From Nematopogon swammerdamellus (taxonomy: Eukaryota; Arthropoda; Insecta; Lepidoptera; Adelidae): a DNA stretch of 64,000 nt. The notes under the pieces were generated by a model. That model saw only the letters and a list, made by a program, of their open reading frames with translations. It did not search any database and was not told the DNA's origin. Shown here piece after piece: positions 53,440 through 63,697 of the stretch. The position numbers and the translations under genes are program-made. The stretch lies in the NCBI GenBank assembly GCA_946902875.1, contig OX336343.1, positions 19,143,596-19,207,595 on the forward strand. Reading direction: 5' to 3'. The stretch's first letter is position 1. Each line of letters begins with the position of its first letter.

Positions 53440-53561
53440 TTGGATGTAGGAGTTAGTCTCCGAAAATACTCATCCGATTTAAAAAATTCTTTGACCAATA
53501 TTTAGAATGGACCTTCAGGATGGACATAGGCTATGCGAGCGAAGGCACGGGCTAAAGCTAG
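53440..53561 (+). mobile_element. Helitron-like 3' end
   Basis: AATGGACCTTCAGGATGGAC ATAGGCTATGCGAGCGAAGG CACGGGCTAAAGCTAG|T. The 5' end was not located, possibly truncated by the RTE tail. Confidence 0.55.
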
Positions 53562-54192
53562 TTATCAAATAAAAACCCGAAATAAATATTGTGACGTCGC
53601 CATCTGGCTGGTATAATGATTCTAGTGACAGCTCTCTAAAATGTTATAAAAAAGGTGGTCTGTCATAACAAATAGCTGAAACTGAAAGGATAAGGAAAAT
53701 ATACGATTCTGGAAAACCTGATCAAAGAGTTTTTCTTCCCCCGTGGACGAGCCACGTAACAATATAAAAAAATAATGCCTTATTATTAAATGCAAAAGAA
53801 AGATATTGATCCTTAATCGATACATATTAACTGGGTGTGGCTGAAGATGTCATATCGAAAGTAGAGTATGAATTATGAAGTCACCTTTATTATTGGACGC
53901 ACAAACAGACTGAGCTCTGATAACATTATCAACTAAATCCCTAACTTGTTGTTGTTCGTCAGTAAGTAATGATCAGACATCGGAATCCGCGGGGCACGAA
54001 TACGACCTTGTTAGGGATTGACTACGGCGATCAATAAACAATCGACACTGTTATCGATACTCATATTTATTTGTTTATTGTATTTTATTCATGTCATATT
54101 TCAGACCTGAATACTTATATACCTACAGTACTTATATAAACATGTATACTTTATGTTAACGATTAAGTAAATATAATACATATTTATATAAG

Positions 54193-54685
54193 GTCTTTCA
54201 AAATTAGTTCATAGTACGCTAAGGGGGGGTTCTGTATCATATAGGGAGTAAAACCTATATAAAAAATTTTGGACCTTGGGCTTTTTTAAGTAAAAAATTT
54301 TTTTGATGTAGGTATTTAAATAAAAAAATAGGTGGTTGATTTTTATAACCTAATCGATTCAGTTTCATAACAGTAACAAAAAAGTCTTCATGACCATTAT
54401 GATGTAACACGTGTAAGTTGGTGAAAAAAATTACATTCTTTCTATTCCATACTAATAAAACTAAAATTGTGGTTTTTCACAATTTCTGAAAGAAAGAGAT
54501 ATACGTGTTGGAAGAATTTTTTGTTCCTAGCACGAAACCGAAACGATTAAGAAACAATTTTTTTTACATTTAACATTAAAAAAAAAAAAATTTTTGTGAA
54601 AAAAAAAAATTCTTTGTTCTTCAAAAGTGATCTATTTCCGATACAGAACCCCCCCTTAGTTTACTATGAACTAATTTTGTAAGAC
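54193..54685. mobile_element. TIR element nested in the hAT-like element
   Basis: GTCTTTCAAAATTAGTTCAT AGTACGCTAAGGGGGGGTTC TGTATC and its near-exact complement, about 46 bp each, 493 bp apart end to end. The terminal motif AAGGTCTTTCAA resembles that of 61013-61270. Confidence 0.75.
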
Positions 54686-54896
54686 TTATTTTTTTGGACC
54701 TTGGCCTTTTTTTATGTAAAATATTTTTTATGTGTTTAAATAAAAAAATAGGTGGTTGATTTTTATAGCCTAATCGATTCAGTTTCATAACAGTAACAAA
54801 AAAGTCTTCAATATCATTATGATGTAACACGTGTAAGTTGGTAAAAAAAATCAAATTCTTTCTATTCCATACTAATAAAACTAATATTGTGGTTTG
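54267..54896 (+). repeat. ~205-bp direct duplication crossing the TIR boundary
   Basis: 54267-54475 and 54689-54896 share TTGGACCTTGG, AAAAAATAGGTGGTTGATTT, GCCTAATCGATTCAGTTTCA TAACAGTAAC and TTCTTTCTATTCCATACTAA. One copy is inside the TIR element, the other just outside. Confidence 0.8.
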
Positions 54897-55383
54897 AACA
54901 GATTTGTATTGTACCTACAAAGTAAATACAACATTTGTTTATTATATCTTATTTTCTATAGAAATACTCTTAGTTTTAATAATCGACATTATTTCATATT
55001 ATTCTAAAATAACGATCGATTTTCGATATTTGTGGATACATTGTCCCATCACTAAACAACCTTGAATCATTCGTGCCCCGCGGATTCCGATGTATGGTAA
55101 TGATACGCTGAATGTTCCTTCAGATAAAACAAGGACGTTTCTTGCTATATATCATTCAAAGCTGATATCATACGAGTACTTTAGTTAGACCTTCTTGTAC
55201 TTCCTTAGCCGACAGATCATCCTCTGGTTAGTTTAGAGGCCACTTTAGCCAATGGTTATTGTTAACGCGATGTGGTGAAACTACTTTTTGTGTTTAATGA
55301 GTGGTTTTGTGTCGGTTAATTTTACCGATACTTTAGTCGAAGGTATAAGAGAAATAGGCCCTAACCCTACAAAACATTTTTTA

Positions 55384-55620
55384 TAATACAGATTTGGATG
55401 TAGAGGTGTACACTGCAAAGGTGTGGAACGGGCTCCCAGGGAATATCTTCCCCTACTCCTACAATCCACGGATCTTCAAATCGCGGGTTAATTGCCTTAC
55501 CCCAGCAGCATTAGTCCACCTACAAGCCGGACTGGCACCCCCTCGAGAGTGAAATTGGCTGCGCCTGGGGTTGCGTGCGACCTCGGACAGAGCCACCCAG
55601 TTCGGTAGCAATAAAAAAAA
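55384..55620 (+). pseudogene. CR1-like LINE tail (second family)
   Basis: Encodes AKVWNGLPGNIFPYSYNPRI FKSRVN, the post-RT C-terminus motif. Then CAGAGCCACCCAGTTCGGTA GCAATAAAAAAAA. The 3' end differs from LINE-J. Confidence 0.65.
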
Positions 55621-55635
55621 ATAAGAAAAAAACAT

Positions 55636-55965
55636 TTGTTATGGAAACTGACACGGTTGGTCACCTACAACATCCGTGATGTCAGCCCATAACACCTTGA
55701 TGAACTTGGTATCATGTCAGTGCTTCCCTTAGGTCGTGCCGGCTAAACTGAACACGAAGTATTTAAATAGCCGTTTCGACCGATTTTTCATTCAGTGCGG
55801 TGCTACCAACAAGGGCGGGTAAAACCTTACCACCTCGTAAGGTAAGAAGAGAGGGACCTACAGTTTTACGTGCAATCCGAGCCACGGTCAGCTTCCATCG
55901 GTCGAGCAGTCGATCACCCATCCAAGGACTGACCGTGCCCAGGTGTGCTTGCTACGATCGACAGT
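55636..55965 (-). mobile_element. SINE-A, truncated in the 5S part
   Basis: Tail GTGTCAGTTTCCAT, core (ACGAGGTGGTAAGGTTTTAC), B box, and 5S-like CTTGGATGGGTGATCGACTG. The head A box is missing. Confidence 0.75.
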
Positions 55966-56510
55966 CAAACATACAATAGTTTAAAAAAAATGTTTTCAAG
56001 CTCTCCGAGTATTCTTCACTTGCGTATATGTGTTTACAATATATTTAACTATTATAATATCGAAGGTGTTTTCTTAAGAGGCGGCAATACCATTATGTGA
56101 AATATGATTTAACTAATTCGTTAGTTTTTCTGACAAAGGCTCTATACACCTGATTTTATCTATACTTTTACTTTAACTTTTGATTTTATGTGGTCAGAAT
56201 TATCAAGCTTAAATTATAGTTATTCTAGCTCTCAAACTATATCTTAACACTGTAAGCGGTGTCTATTGTGTAGCTAGTCACAATGTATTGTAATTGAAGA
56301 CGTTAAAAAAAGAACCCTGCGAAGTTTCTTGCCGGCTCTTCTTTGTGGGTGTAATCGAACCGGATTGTAAAAACTAACAGGACAAATTCAAGCGTAGTGT
56401 ACTACCATACGAATGATGAATAAAGAATAAAGAATAAAGAATAAAGTTTAATACTAATGTGTATTCATATTCGTATCCTGTCAAATAGTGTATTAATTTT
56501 TAGGTTTCCG
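55966..56510. other. No recognisable feature
   Basis: A TAAAGAA microsatellite near 56419; otherwise unassigned. Confidence 0.4.
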
Positions 56511-56803
56511 TATCCCGTACGGAAGCCTATTACTAAAGCTACGCCGTCTGTCTGTCTGTCCGTCCGTCCGTCTGTCCTTCCGAGGGCTGTATCTCTTGAA
56601 CCGTAATAGGTAGCCGGTTGAAATTTTCACAGAATATTCGCCATAATAAATGGCGAATATAACAACAAATAATAAAAAATAGAAAAAGTAAAAAATTAAG
56701 AGGGGCTCCCATACAAGAAACGTATTTTTTTCAATGTTTTTTTTTTTTTTTGTGGTGCGGAAACCTCGGTGCGCGAGTCCGACTCGCATTTGGCCGGTTT
56801 TTT
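56511..56803 (+). mobile_element. K-family repeat, full-length reference copy
   Basis: AGGTTTCCGTATCCCGTACG GAAGCC to TCCGACTCGCATTTGGCCGG plus T. The intact order of blocks was used to recognise the other copies. Confidence 0.85.
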
Positions 56804-57309
56804 GTATTGTATTGTTTATTTATCATTCATATGGTAGTTAGACTGCACTCGAACTTGTCACAATTTGTCTTATCCGGTTCGATTACACCCACGCAGAAGA
56901 ACCGACGAGAAACTTCGCAGGGTAGGGTAGGGTTTTGACATAACGTGTATATTATTAGAAAAGGCACACATCCAAATGCCGGAAGTTGCAAGTTTCCTCC
57001 GCGTGCGGTCCAAAATCAGTACTTCTGAGCACACCCACAGCAACGCAGGCACCGCTGCTGCGTCGACAACCGCAATGCCTCGCCGACTCGTAAATCCATC
57101 ACGCACGCTCCGTGGAACAATGCCGGTATTGAAGGCGGGTCAAACGGCACCCGAGTATTTGCTCTGCTTCCATATTTCATACTCCTGCTTAGTGCATCGG
57201 CATGCTCGAACTAGAAAATGCGTCGAAAGAAACATTAAGAGCAGGCAGACAGAGCGGTTGGTCACGTGATTAGTTTTCTCCATACAAATCGTCGATGGGA
57301 TGAGATTAG
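56804..57309. other. Unannotated
   Basis: A plus-strand open frame (56976-57266) with no recognised domain. Confidence 0.3.
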
Positions 57310-57569
57310 TGAGATAATGGCCGATATAACAAATAATAAAAAATAAGAAATAGTAAAAAAATCATGTGGGTTCCCATAGAAGAAACCAAAAAGTGTATAC
57401 GCGCGCGCCATCTACCGAATACAGTATGAAGCATTTTAACTAATCATGAATTTTAACTACTGAAGCATTTCATAACACGCCATAGATGGCGTGAGTGGCG
57501 CTAACCATGACATGGCGATACGGAACCCTCGGTGCGCGAGTTCGACTCGCACTTGGCCGGTTTTTTTTC
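57310..57569 (+). mobile_element. K-family repeat, 5'-truncated
   Basis: AATGGCCGATATAAC ... CCATAGATGGCGTGAGTGGC ... GAGTTCGACTCGCACTTGGC CGG plus T8. Confidence 0.8.
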
Positions 57570-57865
57570 TTATTATAGGATCGCTAACGCGCCACCACCG
57601 CTTGTCGCTTACATAAGTTCGTACGGCAGTGTTTACCGGGGGCGTTTGTTCAGACACCAGATGGCACGCAACGCAACGCAACGAGCCCGCGAGCTGACGC
57701 GTGTTGCCACGCTGCGCAGTTTCCTGGACGTGTTCCGGAAACCCGCACCGGACTGGACCGTCTCGCGCCGCCGGCTCCAATGCACCGCCCGGCGCGGCGG
57801 CGGTGGCGTCCGTGCCTTTCCACGCATTGTTCATAAGAGCGACAAGTTATTAATCACTACTTGTA
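57570..57865. other. GC-rich stretch, open in two frames
   Basis: Both strands are open for over 100 codons because of composition. The plus frame has RARELTRVATLRSFLDVFRK. It may be an exon fragment of an unknown gene; it is unlike any repeat family in the window. Confidence 0.3.
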
Positions 57866-57898
57866 CTTTATACATACATACATACATACATACATACA

Positions 57899-58215
57899 TA
57901 ACACACGCTGTATCCCGACAATCAGGGTAAGCAGAGTAATCGGTGTTGTGCTATAAGGACTCTGGTAAATTACAGCACAACACCGACCACCACGTTTAGC
58001 ACAGTATACGGACAAGACAACTATCAAGCAGCAAGTAAGACACGAAGAACCCACCTGCTGCATGACTAGGTGGAAGGACTGTGCCAAGGTGAGAAGTGGC
58101 TAGCCTGTCGCCCTTTAGCGTAGTATCTTGTCCTTATCCCTTAGCCGCCTCTTACGACATGCACGGGGAGAGATGCGGTGGGGCTATTCTTTTTAAGTAC
58201 CGGCCTCACACGGTA
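57899..58215 (-). mobile_element. SINE-C, complete
   Basis: Minus strand: GTACCGTGTGAGGCCGGTAC TTAAAAAGAATAGCCCCACC (5' module) to GGCTAAGGGATAAGGACAAG; body with a perfect 12-bp stem CGGTGTTGTGCT / AGCACAACACCG; end CCCTGATTGTCGGGATACAG CGTGTG, then (TATG)n at 57866-57900. No A/B-box pair was recognised. Confidence 0.85.
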
Positions 58216-58281
58216 CTTAAAAATAATGTACTTTATACTTTTACTTGTACTTTATATTGGTACTTGTACTTTATATTATTA

Positions 58282-58711
58282 CAAGCTGTGCCCGCGGCTC
58301 CGCCCGCTCTCATATTTCAATTCACTGCTAACCTCATATGCCATTTAGCGTGATAGTAAGTAGCCTATAGTTGATGGGAAGAATCAAGCTATCCGTAGAA
58401 TTTTTCTTTATTAAAATCGGTTCAGTGGTTCTCGAGTTATAAGCGGACAGACAGACAGACAGACAGAAAGCAGACGTTGGATTTTATTATAGGTAATTAC
58501 AAGCTGTGCCCGCGGCTCCGCCCGCTCTCATATTTCACTTCACTGCTAACCTCATATGCCATTTAGCGTGATAGTAAGTAGCCTATAGTTGATGGGAAGA
58601 ATCAAGCTATCCGTAGAATTTTTCTTTATTAAAATCGGTTCAGTGGTTCTCGAGTTATAAGCGGACAGACAGACAGACAGACAGAAAGCAGACGTTGGAT
58701 TTTATTATAGG
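58282..58711 (-). mobile_element. Two near-identical HEL-E copies head to tail
   Basis: 58282-58493 and 58500-58711 are almost identical, separated by 6 bp. Both run CCTATAATAAAATCCAACGT ... CGGGCGGAGCCGCGGGCACA GCTTG. A second pair of the same family is at 26221-26587. Confidence 0.8.
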
Positions 58712-58765
58712 TAAGGATTTATCATGTGTATCGTCAAAATGGACCAATACCATACATATGTACAT

Positions 58766-58842
58766 ACATACATAGCGTCACGCCTGTTTCTCGGTGGGGT
58801 AGGCAGAGACAACGGATCTCCACGTGCCACGATCCTTCCCAA
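58766..58842. repeat. Short dispersed repeat (GCCTGTTTCTCGGTG type)
   Basis: GCGTCACGCCTGTTTCTCGG TGGGGTAGGCAGAGACAACG GATCTCCACGTGCCACGATC C. Confidence 0.65.
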
Positions 58843-59082
58843 TGCCAATCTTAACAAAATCGGAATTAAGTGATTGAATTGGATATTTTCACCAAAAATA
58901 TTCTTTCCTTTAATGGTAATAATTATTTTTACGTTTTCTATTGCAGCTACCGCAAAAGACAGGAAAACATTCGCTTGAAAAAATAAAGAATGCGTAACAA
59001 GACATCGTATTAAACCTGGCTTTGTAGAGGGGGACAATGGAGATTCAGGGACAAATACAAGTACAACAGAGGAAGTAATAAC

Positions 59083-59163
59083 CCCCGAAAGCGATCGAAT
59101 GTCCTTGGGCGTCGTTAGATACTTTATGGGTGGCTTGGCGCCACAAATGCCGCGCTTTCCATA
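59083..59163 (+). mobile_element. LINE-J 3' tip fused to a K element
   Basis: GATCGAATGTCCTTGGGCGT CGTTAGATACTTTATGGGTG GCTTGGCGCCACA ... CGCGCTTTCCATAAAA, running straight into ACCGGCC. Confidence 0.75.
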
Positions 59164-59480
59164 AAAACCGGCCAAGTGCGATTCGAACTCGCGCACCGAT
59201 GGTTCCGTATCGCCATGCCATGGTCATCGCCACTCACGCCGTCTATGACGTGTTTTATGAAATGCTTCATATTAGTTGATGTCATGCTTCATAATCTATT
59301 CGGTAGATGGCGCGCGCGCATACACTTTTTGGTTTCTTCTATGGGAACCCCCGTGAATTTTTTACTTTTTCTTATTTTTATTACTTGTTGTTATATCGGC
59401 CATAATAACGCATTTTTCGTGAAAATTTCAACGGGCTACCTATTACGGTTCAAGAGATACGGCCCTCGGACAGACGGACG

Positions 59481-59567
<87 letters not shown>

Positions 59568-59615
59568 GGCGTAGGCTTAGTAATAGGGTCCCGTACCTGA
59601 TACGGAACCCTAAAA
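59164..59615 (-). mobile_element. K-family repeat with expanded GACA microsatellite
   Basis: ACCGGCCAAGTGCGATTCGA ACTCGCGC ... CTGATACGGAACCCTAAAA. The microsatellite (59466-59567) is about 100 bp of GACA repeats, the longest in the window. Confidence 0.85.
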
Positions 59616-59941
59616 TGGTGCGGTTGGACACCCGACAGAATTTACATGAGCTTTGTATTTACAATCCAATAATTTTCAATTTAATTTCGATATGTATAGC
59701 GTCATCTATGCGATATTCCTTTCCACTTATACGATGGTTCGACTTCAAAAGACTCTCATAGATGGCGTTCAGGCCAATGAGGGGCGTTGCAACTTCCGTT
59801 CATACTTTCGTGACGTTTTACTTTTTCTGAGATATCTAGGTCCCCATACCAAAAGTGCGTTGAAAAGCTTCGCTTAAAAAAAGTATGGAAAGGTTAGGCG
59901 TAGAGTATGAAAGTTTCTTGTCTCCGTTATATTTCTATGTA
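59616..59941. other. No recognisable feature
   Basis: Nothing supported. Confidence 0.4.
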
Positions 59942-60499
59942 CAAGGTGGGCCAAAAGTAATCACCTGATGTTCTTTGGCTGTAATTTTTTTTTAAAAGAA
60001 AAACATTGGTTCTACTTATGGATTATGTTTATTTAATGAATTAGAATATTTTTCATTAAATCGAGAAAATGATATCGGTCAAGTGTCCGCCGTCAGAATT
60101 AATGACCATACGGGCTCGTTTTATGGCATTTTTCATCACTTGTGTCAGAACTTCCGGCGATAGGTTCTTTAAGTGCTTCAAGAGTCCGATGATTGTTTAC
60201 ATAAACCCGGGACTTTAAGTAACCCCACAAAAAAAATTCTGGAGCGGTCAAATCGGGTGATCTGGCCGAAGTCGGAAATCTTCGACGAAATTCACGCTGC
60301 GTCAATACCACAGCCGAATTATTGCGCAAAAAAATGGATTCAATTATTCCGCGTTCTTGAGGAGAATAGCGTTCCATGGCTTATTGACGTGTATTCTGCA
60401 TCTGTTTACTTCACAAATGTCAAAACAGAATTTACATTTGCCGCCATTTTGAAAAGTTATAGCGTCGTCCAATAGGGTGATTACTTTTGGCCCACCTTG
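59942..60499 (-). mobile_element. Mariner/Tc1-like deletion derivative, 558 bp
   Basis: Terminal inverted repeats CAAGGTGGGCCAAAAGTAAT CACC, flanked by TA on both sides (59940-59941 and 60500-60501). The interior keeps only the two ends of a transposase gene. Confidence 0.85.
60099..60377 (-). pseudogene. Mariner/Tc1-like transposase, internally deleted and frameshifted
   Basis: The N-terminal helix-turn-helix start (MERYSPQERGIIES ... LTQREFRRRF) is joined directly to the near-C-terminal block RSPDLTAPEFFLWGYLKSRV Y. The central catalytic DD(D/E) region is missing, except that the SPDLTAPEFFLWGY block includes the last motif area. After the LKEPI region the true C-terminus continues in a different frame to about 60062 (VMKNAIKRARMVINSDGGHL). 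Non-functional; mobilisable only in trans. Confidence 0.75.
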
Positions 60500-61012
60500 T
60501 ATAATAGTCTCTCTAATAGTCTCAAGAAAGGTCAAGTAGCATCACTTGAAAATGGTCAGCTTGTCACTTGTCAAGCACTCAACTAGTCATGCTCGTCAGA
60601 TTCTGCGAATCGCTCCGCGGAAATGAGCTGTCGACGACGGCTGTGATTGTTTTTTTTTTCTTTCTTTCAACGGTCCGTCCGTCCTCGACTAACTTGTTTC
60701 CGTCTCACCAAAAATCGAGCGATACGAGCAGCGTGTGATGGATCGCCGAATAGAAGGGGGTTGGATTGAAATGGCATCGGATTGCTTTCCTGGAGCAAAT
60801 AGTTTTAAATTTTGAAGTTTGTCGTGTATACCATTACAAACGTAGAATTTGTTGTATACTATTTGTGTTTTGGTTCCAATGCAACTGAACCCATCATCGT
60901 TTCTTAAAATCGTTTCTCTGTCACACCGCTAGGGTGTGGATCTGTCTTCCGGCCAGCGATATGCTAAAGTATTACGCTACGCTACGATACGCTAGTAATA
61001 TAGGTATGTATA
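60500..61012. other. No recognisable feature
   Basis: Short TACGC(T/A) near-repeats at 60972-60993; otherwise unassigned. Confidence 0.4.
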
Positions 61013-61270
61013 AGGCCATCCATTAATAGGTAACAATACGCTGTAACGTAACATAACGTGTACATGTGTATCAGATACTGATCACGTTCCGATACAATTT
61101 TTTTTTACGATTTAAAAAACCTGCTCACTCCTCAAATTTAATACGTGAATTGCGCGTATTTCACCTTAATAAGTACGTTTTTATATCGCAAAAAAATTGG
61201 TATGGGGACGTGATCAGTATCTGATACACATACACCCCTTAGCGTATCGTTACCTACTATTGAAAGACCT
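61013..61270. mobile_element. MITE with AAGGTCTTTCAA-type ends, TATA duplication
   Basis: The arms share GTAACGATACGCT, TGTGTATCAGATACTGATCA CGT and CCATACC/CGATAC. TATA flanks both ends (61009-61012 and 61271-61274). Each terminus resembles the 54193-54685 element (ATAAGGTCTTTCAA ... TACGCTAAGGGG). Confidence 0.7.
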
Positions 61271-61793
61271 TATATAAGTCGATGTTTTCGGCTATTGTTT
61301 TCCCCGAATACTTTAACCTGAGTCGTATTAACAGGCTAGATACTCGTATTCCAGCAGCAGTTCGCAAATCTGTTGGCATGGCGCCTCACCGAGCGTGGTT
61401 TCGCGAGTAGAGGTGATTTTGGCTCTGTTGACTGACACCAGTGGTCTAACGGCACAGCCTGTTGGTTTACATAAATATAAAAATAACTAGCAACCCTTGC
61501 CCTTTGTTGCAACGGGCCTTTTCTTTTTCTTAAGGTGAGTTTGAAAAGTGCTTGCCCTCACGATCAACAGTTGCTCCATGGCACCAAATATATTCCATGG
61601 TGCGAATTTCATTTAACTTAGGCACTTTCGTTACTCCCAGCCGTAGGTGGCGGGTTGAACGTTGAACCTCGTCAAGTCTTGACGGTCAAGATTGGTGGTA
61701 CAACTCGGGGGTATAACAATACCCATCGAAAGTCGGCTGAAACAGATATATTGATGAATTCTAAAGAAGTCGATCATATCATTTATTTTTGTT
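61271..61793. other. Unannotated; Helitron-like end
   Basis: On the minus strand GGGCAAGGGTTGCTAG|T (about 61505-61487) looks like a Helitron 3' end; the 5' end was not found. Confidence 0.4.
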
Positions 61794-61935
61794 TATGGAT
61801 ACGGAGACACTTGGCGCCGCCGTCAGCGTGGATTGTTGAGCCGACGTCGCCCAAAAGCATTCATTTTCGAACGGGGGCTATACGAATGTCGTGCCAGCGG
61901 CGTGACAGTTGCCTTTTTTTACGCATTTTTATTAT
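61794..61935 (-). mobile_element. LINE-J-like tail debris
   Basis: Parallels 30257-30530: TTATGGATACGGAGACACTT ... CGTGGATTGTTGAGCCGACG TCG, then GAATGTCGTGCCAGCGGCGT GACAGTTGCC. Confidence 0.5.
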
Positions 61936-63597
61936 CCACATTGTTATTATTATTACATGGAAATACCGAAAATGTCACGACATCTTATCGCAAATCTTAG
62001 ATACAATATAACGACTGACTGAATGATAACTTTACTATACTATTTTCGCATTATTTGAAAACTTTCGTGATGGCAAAAATTGCTGTTGTGCAACTCGTCG
62101 GCGAAAGTATCGTCGCAGGCACTAAAGAAGATCTTCCTATATGAATATGTCTAGTCATCATTAGCTGCGCGCAAGTGAACGTCAGTTATAGTTAAACCGA
62201 TCGTATTTTCCCTCGCAGATATAATGAAGCCTTCAGTCGAGAAGCATCGTACGGTTAGCAGTATATTATCCATTCGGTCAATTAAGAGGTTCTTTCTAAT
62301 GCAACAACCCATAAACATATTCCATTAACCTTGCCCTCGGTTAAACTTTATTTGCTTATGTGTAAATCTTTATAGCCTGCTGCAATTTCCTGCTAATTTA
62401 CAGACTTTACTTATGCAGTCAACTTAAACATGCTCGTAAGTATTAAGAAAAAACATTTCTCTTATTGATATGTACACAGAAATTAAGTCCTATAATTAAG
62501 TAGAAACCTTTAAATTAAATGTTCCAAAATTGGTTATGTAAATACTCTGGACGTATTTAATTACGCTTCAGTCAGTCAGTCTTACCTAATCCAAAGAAAA
62601 GATCGTCCGAACATAAACAAACCGATATTACTCAATTAGGAAAAATAAATAATTTGTTATTGAACCGAGATCGCTACAGTCTAATTTATCAAAAGCTTAT
62701 AAACTCACTTAAGTTTATCAGTTTGATCTATTTTTCTATTCTTGACTTTCTTATGTTGAAATTTACGAGTTTACCCAGCTTTACTTTTGCAGATTTTAAA
62801 ATCTGAAAAAAATATACACTTTTTCAGAAAGTCATAACTTCTACTATTGCCATGCCAAATTTCTGGTTCCGATCAGTCTAACTAAAAGCTGTGCTAAAAG
62901 TAGCAAACAGACCTACAAGCGAGATAAATCAATTAATTTTGTAGTTCTAAGGCTACCCACAGATGACACACAAAAATTATGATTGAAACCAAATCTTTGG
63001 ATTTAAATGTTTGCAAAATGTTTGAATGTTCAGAAATATCAATAATCGTAATAACAGAAAATAAAATATAAGTAAGTACCTCAAAACATTGGGATAAGCT
63101 CTGAATGAGAACAAAAAAATTAAGAAATTTAACAGAAATAAAAGAATAATAAGTAATATCTACTGTAAGTAACAAATATTATAGAACGGCTCGTGTCCTC
63201 AGATTGTCAACTCTGACAAAGCCATTCTGAACAGTGTCGACATACTTCTTGAGCTGATAGTCTACGATGATTTAGGATCGGGTGCCGAGAAACTCGTCAC
63301 CGACTCCGACTTTCTCCATCGCCGCGCACCGGAGGCAAATTGAATTTCGCGGAGGTGCCAATGTGGTAATTGGCCCAGCGACGGGTAATTACCCTGCTCC
63401 GCTGTGACTGAGACTCACCCTCCTCGATAAACACATTTGGCTCTTCTGTGACGTTCAACTACATATGGACATTCATTGGTGCTAGTCTGTCCCAGTGATA
63501 TGGTCCGTCCTGGATTATTTTAAAAGATTACGCAGTCTGCAAGATGTCAAGGGCGGATTTAAAATAAGCTTATTTTCTATTAATGAGCTACTTTTAC
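61936..63597. other. No recognisable feature
   Basis: AT-rich. A mixed-GC stretch at 63270-63420 contains GTAATTGGCCCAGCGACGGG TAATTAC, with short inverted symmetry. No gene recognised. Confidence 0.35.
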
Positions 63598-63697
63598 TAT
63601 GAAATGAAGGGAATCACTGATATGGCACGGTGTTATGGGCTGACAAGACGGATGTTGTAGGTGATATAGCCAACCGTGTCAGTTTCCATAAAAAGCT
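63598..63697 (+). mobile_element. SINE-A tail fragment
   Basis: GAAATGAAGGGAATCACTGA ... GGATGTTGTAGGTGATATAG CCAACCGTGTCAGTTTCCAT AAAAA. Confidence 0.8.

Larger units (their letters stand above)
53974..55096. mobile_element. hAT-like non-autonomous element, 1.1 kb, 8-bp duplication
   Basis: Ends CAGACATCGGAATCCGCGGG GCACGAAT and its complement (ending CCGATGTATG). GTAATGAT is repeated at 53966-53973 and 55097-55104. CAG-like termini with an 8-bp duplication fit the hAT superfamily. The interior is non-coding and holds a nested TIR element and a direct duplication. Confidence 0.8.

Noticed and set aside
57532..57930. 132-residue plus-strand frame as a host exon
   Set aside because: Starts inside a K element and ends in a CATA microsatellite; only the middle GC-rich part could be real, and the opposite strand is equally open.
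58705..59196. 163-residue minus-strand frame as a gene
   Set aside because: Spans a Helitron-like end, a short repeat, unknown sequence and LINE/K junctions; chance open frame.
59176..59574. 132-residue frame ending in RQTD repeats
   Set aside because: Translation of the K element and its GACA microsatellite.
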